A stretch of DNA of 64,000 bases from Pseudomonas laurentiana (GCF_014648275.1 NZ_BMQU01000001.1:361954-425953), one strand, 5' to 3'. Counted from the first letter of the stretch, positions 18,205 to 27,336 are shown. Numbers and translations are program-made. The notes: a model not told the origin generated them from the sequence alone.

Positions 18205-18442
18205 GGGGCTGCATTTGTTGTAGGCGCAGCTGTCTTGATCAGGGGGCTGCCTTGCGTCTTGAGTGGTCTACGAGCGAGTCAGTGTGCATCGTTCTGTGGC
18301 AGGTAGGGTGACGGTAGGCGGATACGCGTTGGGTTCCATCAGGTGGAACGGAAGGTCGAGCTGGTCGAGCTGCTTCGGGCGCGAGGGGGAACGGGGACTT
18401 TGGCGGATGGCTGTTTGAACGGATTTGGCTCGGATAACCGCC

Positions 18443-18491
18443 AGAAACAAAAAAGGCCCACCTTTCGGTGAGCCTTCTTTGGTACTGCGTA

Positions 18492-18494
<3 letters not shown>
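18443..18494. repeat. Right copy of 52-bp direct repeat (tRNA-Thr 3' flank)
   Basis: This copy covers the tRNA-Thr terminator and the three bases encoding the tRNA CCA end. It matches 14815-14866 at 44 of 52 positions. It is the intact side, since both tRNA and terminator are functional-looking here. Confidence 0.6.
18449..18480 (-). terminator. Terminator of tRNA-Thr
   Basis: On the minus strand, GGCTCACC and GGTGGGCC pair around a short loop and are followed by TTTTTTGTTT, 12 bases beyond the tRNA 3' end. Confidence 0.8.
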
Positions 18495-18567
<73 letters not shown>

Positions 18568-18917
18568 TTAGGGGCGCTATTATAGCCATCGGTTTGGTTA
18601 TGTAAACCACTTCTGTAGCACTTATTGCGTAGGTTTTTTCTTTTCATTCTCTGCCGCCCGGTTTTGCCCTGCAATGGCGGGGTTTTTTGGCGCTTTCGGC
18701 GTGTGATCTGGCGGCGCTGAAAGCCTTATTCACAATCGCTATGTCACGCTGCTGCCGGGTTCCTGTCCTTTAAAACAGTCGTTTGTGTTTGCGCAAATAG
18801 CTGTTTTTTCTCGCTTAAAACCCATGGCTAAAAAATGATCAGGCGCTGTTTCGCCTTGGATCCAGGGCTTTCAAGGGGTTTTCAAAAAAGTCATCAACAG
18901 AGTTATCCACAGGCTGT
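18568..18917. other. Intergenic region upstream of tRNA-Thr
   Basis: This 350-base region should carry the tRNA-Thr promoter on the minus strand and the 3' end of the ABC-transporter operon. It has several T-rich runs and one perfect DnaA-box sequence TTATCCACA at 18903-18911. No gene is supported. Confidence 0.5.
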
Positions 18918-20183
18918 TCACTGGGCTGGGGTGCGTTCGGCCAGTAGCATCAGGTTGCGTGGGGTGAGGGTGTAGTCGCAGAACTGCCCGAGCTGTACCC
19001 GGTAGCCTTGGGCTTGCAGGTAGAGGGCGCGGTCGAGCACCAGCCACAGTTCCAGCGGGCGGCGGAACAGGTTGCGCAGCAGTTCCAGGTTGCGCACTTC
19101 GGCCAGCCTCGTTTGGCCTGCAGCTTCCAGGGTATCCCAGTCGGGGTTGCCGTGCAGGGGCAGGCCTTTGAGGGCGGCGAGGTCGCGGCAGTAGTCGGCG
19201 AAGGGTTTGTCTAGCCAGCTGCTGGGCAGTGACGGGGTGGGCAGGTAGGCGTCGATACCGCGTTGTTGGCGTTGCAGCAAGTCGAAGCCGAGGCGGCGGG
19301 CCATGGACAGGTCGCGTTGGCGGCGTACCCGGGCGCCAGCGGTGACGGTTTCGCTCAGTGGCAGGCCCAGGTCGTCGAGGCTCAGTTGCAGCGCCGAGGC
19401 CTGGGCTGCGTTCGACAGCGGTTGGTAGACCGGGCCTTGGGTGCGGTTGTAGCAGCACGGGGCGATGGCCAGTTGGTTGCAACCACGGGCGCTGGCCAGT
19501 TGCATCAAGCGCACGTGCAGGTCGCCGCAGGCGTGCAGGGCCACGGGGGTGTGCTGTGGGCTGAGTTGCTGGTCGGTGTTGTCGGCCAGCACATCCTGCA
19601 GGCGGTGTTCGGCGTTCAGGCTGTGGTGTTGGCTAAGTGCTTGGCCGGCCTGCACCAGGGCTGGGTCGTATTCCAGGCAGGTCAGGTGCTGGTCGTTGTG
19701 CAGCAGGCGGCGGCCCAGGTGGCCTTTGCCTGCGCACCAGTCGAGCCAGTGGTGCGGGGTGTGGGTGAAGCCCAGGTGGCTGGCGAAGGCTTCGATCTGT
19801 TGCCATTTGCGCCCCGGTACGTCGACGTTCAGCCGCGACGGGGCCGGGGCGATGGCGATGGCGGGCAGTTCGCCGACCGCCGCCAGTTGTGCGGCCTGTG
19901 CCGCCAGCTGTGGATAAGGCGCTGGTGCGTCGAGTGTTTCCGGGTGGTTGTGGGCGGCTTCGGCGTCGCTCAGTGTGCGTTGGCGCAGCCACTGGGCCAG
20001 GGCAGGGTGCTCGGTTTCCCACGGCAGTTGGCGTTCGGTGAACGGGCGCGGGCGCCAGAGTGCCTGGTGTTGCCGCAGGAAGTGGTCGAGGGCCTGGAAG
20101 CGGCTGAGCAGGTCCGCGTCAGCCAGGGCAGCAGCGGGGCCGGAGGCGGCCCCGCTTGCCGGTTTAGCGGCCTTGGCAGGCAT
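18918..20183 (-). CDS. Class I SAM-dependent methyltransferase
   Basis: The 421-residue protein has a central Rossmann-type methyltransferase domain. Motif I is WLDWCAGKGHLGRRLL (about residue 165), followed by LTCLEYDPALVQAG with the acidic ribose-binding residue, and later VALHACGDLHVRLMQLA and NQLAIAPCCYN. This pattern fits the Methyltransf_32-type family of unknown substrate. The gene overlaps the upstream permease gene by 20 bases, so it is the last cistron of the ABC-transporter operon. Its N-terminus (MPAKAAKPASGAASG) is low-complexity and the exact start is less sure. No transport role is apparent. Confidence 0.85.
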   Translation of the reverse strand: MPAKAAKPASGAASGPAAALADADLLSRFQALDHFLRQHQALWRPRPFTERQLPWETEHPALAQWLRQRTLSDAEAAHNHPETLDAPAPYPQLAAQAAQLAAVGELPAIAIAPAPSRLNVDVPGRKWQQIEAFASHLGFTHTPHHWLDWCAGKGHLGRRLLHNDQHLTCLEYDPALVQAGQALSQHHSLNAEHRLQDVLADNTDQQLSPQHTPVALHACGDLHVRLMQLASARGCNQLAIAPCCYNRTQGPVYQPLSNAAQASALQLSLDDLGLPLSETVTAGARVRRQRDLSMARRLGFDLLQRQQRGIDAYLPTPSLPSSWLDKPFADYCRDLAALKGLPLHGNPDWDTLEAAGQTRLAEVRNLELLRNLFRRPLELWLVLDRALYLQAQGYRVQLGQFCDYTLTPRNLMLLAERTPAQ

Positions 20184-20853
20184 CGACTCGCAGCCAGCGT
20201 TCGAGCAGCTTGAAGCCGTTTACCAGCAGGAAGGAGATCAGCAGGTAGAACAGCCCGGCAGCGAAGAAGATCTCTACCGGCAGGTAGGTGCGGGCGATGA
20301 TGGTACGCGCCATGCCGGTCAGTTCCAGCAGGGTGACGGTACTGGCCAGGGCACTGGCCTTGAGCATCAGGATCACTTCGTTGCTGTAGGCCGGCAGGCC
20401 GATCCGTGCGGCACGCGGCAGCATGATGTAGAACAGCGCCTTGGCCTTGGACATGCCTAGCGCCCGGGCGGCTTCGATCTCGCCTCGAGGGATGGCCTGC
20501 AGCGCACCGCGCAGGATCTCGGCGATGTAGGCGGCGGTGTGCAGGGTCATGGTCAGCACCGTACACCAGAACGGGTCACGCAGGTATGGCCACAGGGCGC
20601 TGCTGCGCACGGCGTCGAACTGGGCCAGGCCGTAGTAGACCAGGAACAGTTGCACCAGCAGCGGGGTGCCACGGAAGAAGAAGATGTAGCTGAAGGGCAC
20701 GGCACGGACATACCAGTGCCGCGACGAGCGGGCGATGCCCAGCGGGATGGCCAGGATCAGCCCGGCGATCACCGCGATGGCGACCAGTTCCAGGGTGAGT
20801 GTGGCGCCTTGGGCCAGGCGTGGCAGCCACTTGATGATGACTTCCCAGTTCAT
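20164..20853 (-). CDS. Basic amino-acid ABC transporter permease (HisM-like)
   Basis: Start set at 20853 (MNWEVIIKWLPRLAQGATLT); longer in-frame readings run through the preceding gene. The 229-residue protein has the polar amino-acid permease fold with about five membrane helices. The EAA loop GAL-x-AIPRGEIEAARALGMSKA, which contacts the ATPase, lies near residues 120-145. Its ATG overlaps the stop of the preceding permease gene by four bases (ATGA), so the two are translationally coupled. It should pair with the other permease as a heterodimer. Confidence 0.92.
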   Translation of the reverse strand: MNWEVIIKWLPRLAQGATLTLELVAIAVIAGLILAIPLGIARSSRHWYVRAVPFSYIFFFRGTPLLVQLFLVYYGLAQFDAVRSSALWPYLRDPFWCTVLTMTLHTAAYIAEILRGALQAIPRGEIEAARALGMSKAKALFYIMLPRAARIGLPAYSNEVILMLKASALASTVTLLELTGMARTIIARTYLPVEIFFAAGLFYLLISFLLVNGFKLLERWLRVDACQGR

Positions 20854-21545
20854 TGGTTGGCCCTCGCGAAGCCGCGTGCGGCGCGTTTTTCCATGAAGTG
20901 CATGCCGGTCATGGCGATGATGGTCAGGCCCAGGTAGATGAAGGCGGCAACCATATAGAAGGTGAACGGCTGTTTGCTGACCGTCACGGCGATCTGCGAG
21001 TGACGCATGATTTCTTCCAGGCCGATCACCGAGACCAGCGCGGTGTCTTTCATCAGGATCATGAACAGGTTGCCCAGGCCGGGCAGGGCGATGCGCCACA
21101 TTTGCGGCAGGATCAGCTTGGAGAAGATCCGGCCTTTGGACAGGCCCAGGGCCAGGCCCGCTTCACGGTGGCCCTTGGGAATGGCCAGGATCGCACCACG
21201 GAAGACTTCCGTGGCATAGGCGCCGAAGCACAGGCCGAGGGCGATGACGCCCGCGGCGAAGGCGTTGAGCTCCAGGCCAGGCATGTTCAGGGCTTCGCCC
21301 AGCCGGTTCATCAGGCTGACGGTGCCGAAGTAGATCAACAGTACCCACAGCAGTTCAGGTACGCCACGTACCAGGGTGGAGTAGAAACCACCGAGCCATT
21401 GCAGGGGTTTGTATGGCGAGGTTTTGGCCAGGGCGCCGAGCAGGCCCAGGACCAGCCCCAGTGCCAGGGCACACAACGCCAGTTTGACGGTCATCAAGGT
21501 ACCGGCAGCAAGTGCCGGGCCGAATCCGTAGAGGTCGATATTCAT
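20850..21545 (-). CDS. Basic amino-acid ABC transporter permease (HisQ-like)
   Basis: The 231-residue protein begins MNIDLYGFGPALAAGTLMTV and has the HisM/HisQ-family helices and the EAA loop (AILAIPKGHREAGLALGLSK, then GRIFSKLILPQ). It is the first of two permease genes and follows the binding-protein gene by 56 bases. Together with its partner, ATPase and binding protein it forms an importer of the lysine/arginine/ornithine/histidine class; exact specificity cannot be read from sequence. Confidence 0.92.
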   Translation of the reverse strand: MNIDLYGFGPALAAGTLMTVKLALCALALGLVLGLLGALAKTSPYKPLQWLGGFYSTLVRGVPELLWVLLIYFGTVSLMNRLGEALNMPGLELNAFAAGVIALGLCFGAYATEVFRGAILAIPKGHREAGLALGLSKGRIFSKLILPQMWRIALPGLGNLFMILMKDTALVSVIGLEEIMRHSQIAVTVSKQPFTFYMVAAFIYLGLTIIAMTGMHFMEKRAARGFARANQ

Positions 21546-21601
21546 GGGCAGGTTTGTTCAAGGGACGGGCACCGCCGCAAGGGCGGTGCCGGTCGGGGGG
21601 A

Positions 21602-22354
21602 TCAGTAGATACTGAACGGGAAGTACTTGTCGTTGATCTTCTTGTACGTGCCGTCGGCGATGATTTCTTTCAGCGCAGCGTTCAGCTTCTCGCGCAGTGG
21701 GTCGCCTTTACGCACGGCGATACCGACTTCGTCACTCTCGACCACGGGGTCGCCCTTGAACTCGTAGTTCTTGCCGGCGTCGGTTTTCAGCCAGTCATAG
21801 TTGACGTACTTGTCGGCGAGGATCGCGTCGACCCGGCCGGAAGTCAGGTCCAGGTAGGCGTTTTCCTGGGTGTCGTAGAGTTTGATGTCGATGTCGCTGC
21901 CGTAGTTGTCTTCCAGCCAGGTGCCCGCGAGGGTGGCGCGCTGGGTGCCGATCACCTTGCCTTTGAGCGAGGCCTTGTCGGTCTTGAAGTCGACGTTTTT
22001 CGGCGCGATGAACTGCAGTTTGTTCGAGTAGTAGCGGTCGGTGAAGTCAACGGCCTGCTTGCGCTCGTCGGTGATCGACAGCGAGGAGATCAGGAAGTCG
22101 AACTTCTTGGCGTTCAGGGCCGGGATGATGCCGTCCCAGTCCGAGGTGACGACGTCGCATTCGACTTTCATCTTGGCGCACAGGGCGTCGCCGATGTCTT
22201 TGTCGAAGCCGACGACCTGGCCGCTGGCATCCTTGTTGTTGAACGGCGGGTAGGCCGCCTCGATGCCCATCTTCAGTTTTTCGGCAGCCATGGCATTGGC
22301 CGAAAACACCAGCGTGGCGGCAGCGGCCAGGAGGAATTTCTTATAGCTCTGCAT
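21602..22354 (-). CDS. Periplasmic amino-acid-binding protein (HisJ/ArgT-like)
   Basis: Start set at 22354 because a signal peptide follows (MQSYKKFLLAAAATLVFSAN, cleavage at AMA-AEK). The 250-residue protein has the family-3 solute-binding signatures: KLKMGIEAAYPPFNNKDASG, GFDKDIGDALCAKM, WDGIIPALNAKKFD and SSLSITDERKQAVDFTDRY. The C-terminus DGTYKKINDKYFPFSIY is typical of the LAO/histidine binding group. It captures the substrate in the periplasm for the permease pair encoded next. It lies 13 bases after the ATPase stop codon. Confidence 0.93.
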   Translation of the reverse strand: MQSYKKFLLAAAATLVFSANAMAAEKLKMGIEAAYPPFNNKDASGQVVGFDKDIGDALCAKMKVECDVVTSDWDGIIPALNAKKFDFLISSLSITDERKQAVDFTDRYYSNKLQFIAPKNVDFKTDKASLKGKVIGTQRATLAGTWLEDNYGSDIDIKLYDTQENAYLDLTSGRVDAILADKYVNYDWLKTDAGKNYEFKGDPVVESDEVGIAVRKGDPLREKLNAALKEIIADGTYKKINDKYFPFSIY

Positions 22355-22367
22355 GCGTGTTGCTCCG

Positions 22368-23141
22368 TTAGCGGTTGCTGGACATGAATTGTTTGCAGCG
22401 CGCCGAGTTCGGGTTTTCAAAAACCTGCTGCGGCGATCCTTGCTCTTCGATCAGGCCTTGGTGCAGGAAGATCACTTCGCTGGACACCTGGCGGGCAAAG
22501 CCCATTTCGTGGGTAACCAGTAGCATGGTTCGACCTTCTTCGGCCAGCGCACGGATCACGTTGAGCACTTCCTGGACCATTTCCGGGTCCAGTGCCGAGG
22601 TGGGCTCGTCAAACAGGATGACCTTGGGTTGCATGGCCAGGGTCCGGGCGATGGCGGCCCGCTGTTGTTGCCCGCCAGACAGTTCGGCAGGGTAGGCGTG
22701 GCGCTTGTGGTGAATGCCGACCTTGTCCAGCAGCGCTTCGGCGGCTTCGGTGGCTTCGGCCTTGCTCTGGCCCAGGACGCGACGAGGTGCCTCGATGATG
22801 TTGTCGAGGATGGTCATGTGCGGCCAGAGGTTGAAGTTCTGGAAGACGAAGCCGATCTCGCTGCGCATGCGATTGATCTGCTTGTTGTCAGCGGCGACCA
22901 GCTCGCCGTTTTTTGCCGCCTTCAGGCGCAGCTCTTCACCGGCGACAAGGATTTGGCCTTGGTGCGGGTTTTCCAGCAGGTTGATGCAGCGCAGCAGGGT
23001 GGACTTGCCTGAACCCGAAGACCCCAGAATCGAGATCACGTCGCCGTCGCGTGCGGTCAGCGAAATACCCTTGAGTATCTCCACGCTACCGTAGCGTTTG
23101 TGCAGGTTGCGGATTTCAAGCGCGGGCGTGGCCTGGGCCAT
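22368..23141 (-). CDS. Amino-acid ABC transporter ATPase (HisP-like)
   Basis: The 257-residue ATP-binding subunit has Walker [10 protein letters not shown] (residues 40-48), the Q-loop ([14 protein letters not shown]), the signature [15 protein letters not shown], Walker [13 protein letters not shown] and the H-loop VTHEMGFAR. It is the first gene of the operon ATPase-binding protein-permease-permease-methyltransferase, reading left. It should energise uptake of basic amino acids. Confidence 0.95.
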   Translation of the reverse strand: MAQATPALEIRNLHKRYGSVEILKGISLTARDGDVISILGSSGSGKSTLLRCINLLENPHQGQILVAGEELRLKAAKNGELVAADNKQINRMRSEIGFVFQNFNLWPHMTILDNIIEAPRRVLGQSKAEATEAAEALLDKVGIHHKRHAYPAELSGGQQQRAAIARTLAMQPKVILFDEPTSALDPEMVQEVLNVIRALAEEGRTMLLVTHEMGFARQVSSEVIFLHQGLIEEQGSPQQVFENPNSARCKQFMSSNR

Positions 23142-23741
23142 GTGCGGTCCTCATGAGTTCTGATGCGCTCCTGCTGTTGTAGGCCTTCCTGGCGTGGCGC
23201 CACGCTAGCATAGCGTTCTGACGGCCGCCAACAGCGTCGGGCGGGGCAAACGGCTGGGGTGAGGGCAGGTGTCGCATCGTTGCAGCGGACTGTCGCGCCA
23301 ATGTCCGCCTGCTCCCATTTCCAGGGCCGGAGCCTTGATGAAAAAAGGCGCGATGGTGCCAGTTTTGGTCGGTACTTGGAAGCCGTATTTAGTCCTGTGC
23401 CCTTCGGACTGTCTTCGGGTTGCACTTTTGGGTTGCACTTTAATTGCGCAAAAAATGTGCACAGGTGTTACCTCTGGCCGGTTTCGGTGCACCTGCCTGC
23501 ATGTGTAACTGAGTATTTCGGTAATCTGAGGTGCAATGCCATCAAATGGTGGCCTTTTGGCCAGCTTCTGACCGAAAGGCCCGCAAGGCTCGTTGTAGAG
23601 GGTTGCACTGAGTACGCAATGGCAACTGACAGTTTTTGGCGCAGTTCTTGCTCCAGGCACCGGTAACAGGACGTAGCAGTCTTTCTTTACGAAGGGTGTG
23701 ATTCAGGATTAGAGCGCCCATTCCTCGCTATAGGTAGTTTT
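23142..23741. other. 600-base divergent regulatory region
   Basis: This region separates the ABC operon from gabP and carries no supportable gene. It contains repeated TTGCAC motifs (23417-23441 tandem, 23601-23609, and inverted at 23530-23537), GTGCAC palindromes near 23456 and 23489, and a T-rich segment. It is unusually long for a Pseudomonas divergent promoter region and probably holds several regulator sites. Confidence 0.5.
23417..23441. promoter_or_regulatory. Tandem GGGTTGCACTTT repeats
   Basis: The 12-mer GGGTTGCACTTT occurs twice with a 13-base period (23417-23428 and 23430-23441); a third partial copy (GGTTGCACT) is at 23601. Position between two amine/amino-acid transport units suggests an operator, but the regulator is unknown. 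Confidence 0.4.
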
Positions 23742-25136
23742 ATGAGCGGTACGCACAATTCCAACGACCTCGCTCAGGGGCTCAAGCAACGGCATGTCAC
23801 CATGCTGTCCATCGCGGGTGTAATCGGTGCCGGTTTGTTCGTCGGTTCAGGCCATGCTATCGCCGAAGCCGGCCCTGCCGTGCTGCTGGCCTACGCCGCT
23901 GCCGGTACGCTGGTGGTACTGGTAATGCGCATGTTGGCCGAAATGGCCGTGGCTTCTCCGGACACCGGTTCGTTCTCCACCTACGCCGACAAGGCCATTG
24001 GTCATTGGGCTGGCTTCACCATCGGCTGGTTGTACTGGTGGTTCTGGGTGTTGGTGATCCCGCTGGAGGCCAACGCCGCCGCGACCATCTTGCATGCCTG
24101 GTTTCCGAATGTCGCGATCTGGGCCTTTACCCTGATCATTACCCTGTTGCTGACGGCAACCAACCTGTTCAGCGTGAAGAACTACGGTGAGTTCGAGTTC
24201 TGGTTCGCCTTGATGAAGGTGGTGGCGATCATCGGCTTCATCATTCTCGGGCTGGCGGCGATCTTCGGTTTCATGCCGAACAGCCAGGTCAGTGGTGTCA
24301 GCCACCTGTTCGATACCCAGGGCTTCATGCCTAACGGGATGGGGGCGGTGCTGGCGGCCATGCTGACCACCATGTTCTCGTTCATGGGTACTGAGATCGT
24401 CACCATTGCGGCGGCCGAATCGAAAGACCCATGCAAGCAGATCACCAAGGCGACCAACTCGGTCATCTGGCGGATCTGCCTGTTCTACCTCGTGTCGATC
24501 TTTATCGTCGTGGCGCTGGTGCCGTGGAACCATGGCCCGCTGGCAGAAGTCGGTTCCTACCAGACCGTGCTGAACCTGATCGGTGTGCCGAATGCCAAGG
24601 TGATCGTCGACATCGTCGTGTTGATCGCGGTAACCAGCTGCCTGAACTCGGCGCTGTACACCTCCTCGCGCATGCTGTTCTCCCTGAGCAAGCGTGGTGA
24701 TGCACCGGCAATTGCCCAGCGCACCAACGGCAGTGGTACGCCGCACTGGGCGGTGCTGTTGTCGACGGCTGCCGCTTTCCTGGCCGTGTTCGCCAACTAT
24801 GTCGCGCCGGCGGCGGTGTTCGAGTTCCTGCTGGCCAGCTCTGGCGCCATTGCCTTGCTGGTGTACCTGGTGATCGCCATCTCGCAACTGCGTATGCGTC
24901 GTCAGCGCATGGCCCGTGGTGAGAGGATCGCCTTCAAGATGTGGCTGTTCCCGGGCCTGACCTGGGCGACCATCCTGTTCATCGTGGGCATCCTGACCGT
25001 CATGCTGATCCGTCCGGACCATCGGGTAGAGATCATCGCGACTGGCCTGCTGACCATCGCCGTGGTTGCTGCTGGCCTGCTGACGGCGCGCAAGCACAAG
25101 GCCCTGGCCGCTGGGCGTGCCGTGCTGAACAACTGA
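23742..25136 (+). CDS. gabP: 4-aminobutyrate (GABA) permease
   Basis: The 464-residue protein has 12 predicted membrane helices of the amino acid-polyamine-organocation superfamily. The N-terminal signature is LKQRHVTMLSIAGVIGAGLF and the conserved loop GEFEFWFALMKVVAIIGFI is present. The overall sequence reads like E. coli GabP, including FMGTEIVTIAAAESKDPCKQ and SRMLFSLSKRGDAPA. It should import GABA, and possibly other omega-amino acids arising from polyamine breakdown, by proton symport. It is monocistronic, read rightward away from the amino-acid ABC operon, and closed by a strong terminator. Confidence 0.88.
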   Translation: MSGTHNSNDLAQGLKQRHVTMLSIAGVIGAGLFVGSGHAIAEAGPAVLLAYAAAGTLVVLVMRMLAEMAVASPDTGSFSTYADKAIGHWAGFTIGWLYWWFWVLVIPLEANAAATILHAWFPNVAIWAFTLIITLLLTATNLFSVKNYGEFEFWFALMKVVAIIGFIILGLAAIFGFMPNSQVSGVSHLFDTQGFMPNGMGAVLAAMLTTMFSFMGTEIVTIAAAESKDPCKQITKATNSVIWRICLFYLVSIFIVVALVPWNHGPLAEVGSYQTVLNLIGVPNAKVIVDIVVLIAVTSCLNSALYTSSRMLFSLSKRGDAPAIAQRTNGSGTPHWAVLLSTAAAFLAVFANYVAPAAVFEFLLASSGAIALLVYLVIAISQLRMRRQRMARGERIAFKMWLFPGLTWATILFIVGILTVMLIRPDHRVEIIATGLLTIAVVAAGLLTARKHKALAAGRAVLNN

Positions 25137-25150
25137 TATAAGGCTGTTGA

Positions 25151-25190
25151 ACAAAAAGGCCGCTACCCGAAAGGGAGCGGCCTTTTTGTT
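25151..25190. terminator. Terminator of gabP
   Basis: AACAAAAAGGCCGCT pairs with AGCGGCCTTTTTGTT around a short ACCCGAAAGGG hairpin. T-runs on both strands make it potentially bidirectional, though only gabP ends here from the left. Confidence 0.9.
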
Positions 25191-25227
25191 ACTGTGGGCG
25201 CAGAGCTTGCTGACACCCCGCTAATCC

Positions 25228-25296
25228 CATCGCAGGCAAGCCTCCCACAGGGCTGCATTGTTTCCGCACTTGTGGGAGCGGGTCTTGCCCGCGATG
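25228..25296. repeat. REP-like inverted repeat pair
   Basis: Arms at 25228-25250 and 25271-25296 carry the GCAGGCAAGCCT and GGGAGCGGGTCTTGCCCGC cores in opposite orientation. Confidence 0.75.
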
Positions 25297-25347
25297 CAGG
25301 CGCCGCGCATTGAAGCGATCACAGCCCAGAGGGCTGCACGGTTTCTG

Positions 25348-25791
25348 TTAGGCCGGGCGTTTCTGTACTTTCGAGACGGCTTCCGAGGCGGCGACATAGG
25401 CTTCCTGGAATTCGTCGCTTTCCAGCCAGGCCATTGCGGTGGCTTCGTCGGCGTCGTCGAGCCATTTGCGGTAGGCGCAGAAGACCATGACGATGTAGTC
25501 GGTCGATTGCTCTTCCTTGTGCCCCTTGAGCACCAGGGCCAGCAATGGGTCGACGAGGAATACCGCGATCATCGCCTGCAGGCCGTTGTCTTGCGCCTGG
25601 GCCTGTTTCATTTTCTCGAACAGGGCGTTGTAGCTGCCCGAGTTCATGGCCTTGTTGAACACCTGCTCAACGCCCACGCTGGAGGCGTCAGACGAGCTCT
25701 TGACTGCCTGCCCACTGCGCACCATTCGGTTTTCCCGGGCCTTGTTGGCGGCGCGTTTGGCGCGTTTCTGTTGTTTGCTGCTGGAGGCCAT
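25348..25791 (-). CDS. Conserved hypothetical protein (147 aa)
   Basis: I recognise this only as a hypothetical protein type of Pseudomonas. The first ~30 residues are strongly basic (KQQKRAKRAANKARENRM), suggesting nucleic-acid or ribosome contact. The rest is helical and acidic (STDYIVMVFCAYRKWLDD, MAWLESDEFQEAYVAAS). No signal peptide. It lies about 100 bases downstream of ppk2 in the same orientation and may be read with it. GC content and codon use match the core genome, so it is probably a real gene. Confidence 0.7.
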   Translation of the reverse strand: MASSSKQQKRAKRAANKARENRMVRSGQAVKSSSDASSVGVEQVFNKAMNSGSYNALFEKMKQAQAQDNGLQAMIAVFLVDPLLALVLKGHKEEQSTDYIVMVFCAYRKWLDDADEATAMAWLESDEFQEAYVAASEAVSKVQKRPA

Positions 25792-25892
25792 CGATGAAAT
25801 CCTTGAAATGAGCTGATGCGTCCGGCTATTGAAACGCAGTTGGTAAGGAAACCCAAGCTGCGTCTGGTGCGTTGTAGTCGGCGGCAGGTGGC

Positions 25893-26984
25893 TCAGGCAG
25901 GCAGTGAGAGTGGCTGAGTGCTCGTCTCAAGCCGGTGCTCGGTGCCTGTTCTTTCGTCTTCCTCGATGACCCGTGACGCACGGTCGACCAGCAGTGGGTC
26001 TGGCTGGTGGGCCACTTTCAGGTTCTTGCCCGGGTAGTCGAGCGAATGCAGGAAGTGGCGAATGCAGTTGAGGCGCGCGCGCTTCTTGTCATCCGACTTG
26101 ATCACGGTCCAGGGGGCGTCGGCGGTGTCGGTGTGGAAGAACATGGCTTCCTTGGCCGCGGTGTAGTCGTCCCAGCGGTCCAGCGACTTGATGTCGATGG
26201 GCGAGAGCTTCCAGTGCTTGAGCGGGTCGTCACGGCGCGAGATGAAGCGACGCAGTTGCTCTTCACGGTCCACCGAGAACCAGTACTTGAACAACAGGAT
26301 GCCGCTGTTGCAGAGCATGCGCTCAAGGTCTGGCGCCTGGCGCATGAATTCCAGGTACTGCAACGGGGTGCAGAATTCCATCACCCGCTCGACGCCGGCG
26401 CGGTTGTACCAGGAGCGGTCGAAGAAGACCATTTCACCCGCCGTGGGCAGGTGCTGGATGTAGCGCTGGAAGTACCACTGGCCCTTTTCCTGTTCGGAAG
26501 GCTTCTCCAGGGCGACGATTCGCGCGCCACGCGGGTTCAGGTGCTCCATGAAGCGTTTGATGGTGCCGCCTTTGCCTGCCGCGTCACGGCCTTCAAAAAG
26601 CACGACGATCCGTTGCCCGGTTTCCTTGACCCAGTTTTGCACCTTGAGCAGTTCGATCTGCAACTCGTGCTTGGCCTTTTCGTATTCGGGGCGGCGCATG
26701 CGGTTGCGGTACGGGTAGCGGGCCGGAAGCTTCGCCGAGGAGCTGTCTTCGTTGGAGCCACGTGGTGCGGAAATCACCTGCAGGGCAATCGGTTGCTGGC
26801 TGGCGGTGCTGATTTCGGCTTCAAGGGCTTTGACTGCTGCCGGTTTGCTGGTGCTGCGTGCCCGGCGTGTGTGCGGTGTGGCGGCTTTGCGCGGGGCGCT
26901 TTTGCTGGTGGTGACCGCTGCGGTTGGCGTGGTGCTTTCAGGCAAGGCGTTGGGAAGGGAGTGGGCGGTGGATTCTTCGCTCAT
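25893..26984 (-). CDS. ppk2: Polyphosphate kinase 2 (PPK2 family, single domain)
   Basis: The 363-residue protein carries one PPK2 domain. Walker A is GRDAAGKGG (residues 132-140), Walker B VFFDRSWYNRAGVE contains Asp189-Arg190, and the lid region follows near ISRRDDPLKHWKLSP. PPK2 enzymes use polyphosphate to phosphorylate nucleoside mono- or diphosphates, or run in reverse. Sequence type resembles class I (NDP-phosphorylating) enzymes, which is inference. The first ~90 residues are an Ala/Ser/Thr/Lys-rich low-complexity extension (TPHTRRARSTSKPAAVK), longer than in many homologues and probably unstructured. Confidence 0.92.
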   Translation of the reverse strand: MSEESTAHSLPNALPESTTPTAAVTTSKSAPRKAATPHTRRARSTSKPAAVKALEAEISTASQQPIALQVISAPRGSNEDSSSAKLPARYPYRNRMRRPEYEKAKHELQIELLKVQNWVKETGQRIVVLFEGRDAAGKGGTIKRFMEHLNPRGARIVALEKPSEQEKGQWYFQRYIQHLPTAGEMVFFDRSWYNRAGVERVMEFCTPLQYLEFMRQAPDLERMLCNSGILLFKYWFSVDREEQLRRFISRRDDPLKHWKLSPIDIKSLDRWDDYTAAKEAMFFHTDTADAPWTVIKSDDKKRARLNCIRHFLHSLDYPGKNLKVAHQPDPLLVDRASRVIEEDERTGTEHRLETSTQPLSLPA

Positions 26985-27100
26985 GGGAGACCTGTGTTCT
27001 CTCTCGGATGTCTAAAGGCATTTTAGGGATCCAAAAGTGATGGCACATTGACTCTAATCAACATTGTGTCGCTTCGCCGCGAGGTGACTAAACCCCAGAA

Positions 27101-27127
27101 AACAAAAAACCCGCACTAGGCGGGTTT
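27101..27127 (-). terminator. Terminator of tRNA-Phe
   Basis: On the minus strand AACCCGC and GCGGGTT pair around a five-base loop and a TTTTTTG run follows, about 45 bases beyond the tRNA 3' end. Confidence 0.85.
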
Positions 27128-27169
27128 CTTGATGTTTCAGAGGATGCTGGCACCATCTGAACTGAATGA

Positions 27170-27245
27170 TGGTGCCCAGAGACGGAATCGAACCGCCGAC
27201 ACGGGGATTTTCAATCCCCTGCTCTACCGACTGAGCTATCTGGGC
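27170..27245 (-). tRNA. tRNA-Phe (anticodon GAA)
   Basis: The reverse strand forms a 76-base cloverleaf: acceptor GCCCAGA/TCTGGGC, anticodon stem GGGGA/TCCCC around TTGAAAA with anticodon GAA, T-arm with GGTTCGATTCC, and an encoded CCA. Followed by its own terminator. Confidence 0.97.
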
Positions 27246-27336
27246 AACGGGGCGCATTAAAAGGCTTTTTCGGACTTAGGTCAAGCAAGTTTTGAAAAAT
27301 TTTTTAATTAATACCGTCGCTTACGGTTTTACGGGG

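Larger units (their letters stand above)
17341..18442. other. Island remainder with no well-supported gene
   Basis: Base composition returns to moderate GC here. I find one short candidate ORF (17878-18018), a terminator-like structure ending near 18139 and a single REP arm (18181-18204). Longer ORFs on both strands lack ribosome-binding sites and family features. No integrase, transposase or recombinase is visible, so any mobility functions have been lost. Confidence 0.5.
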
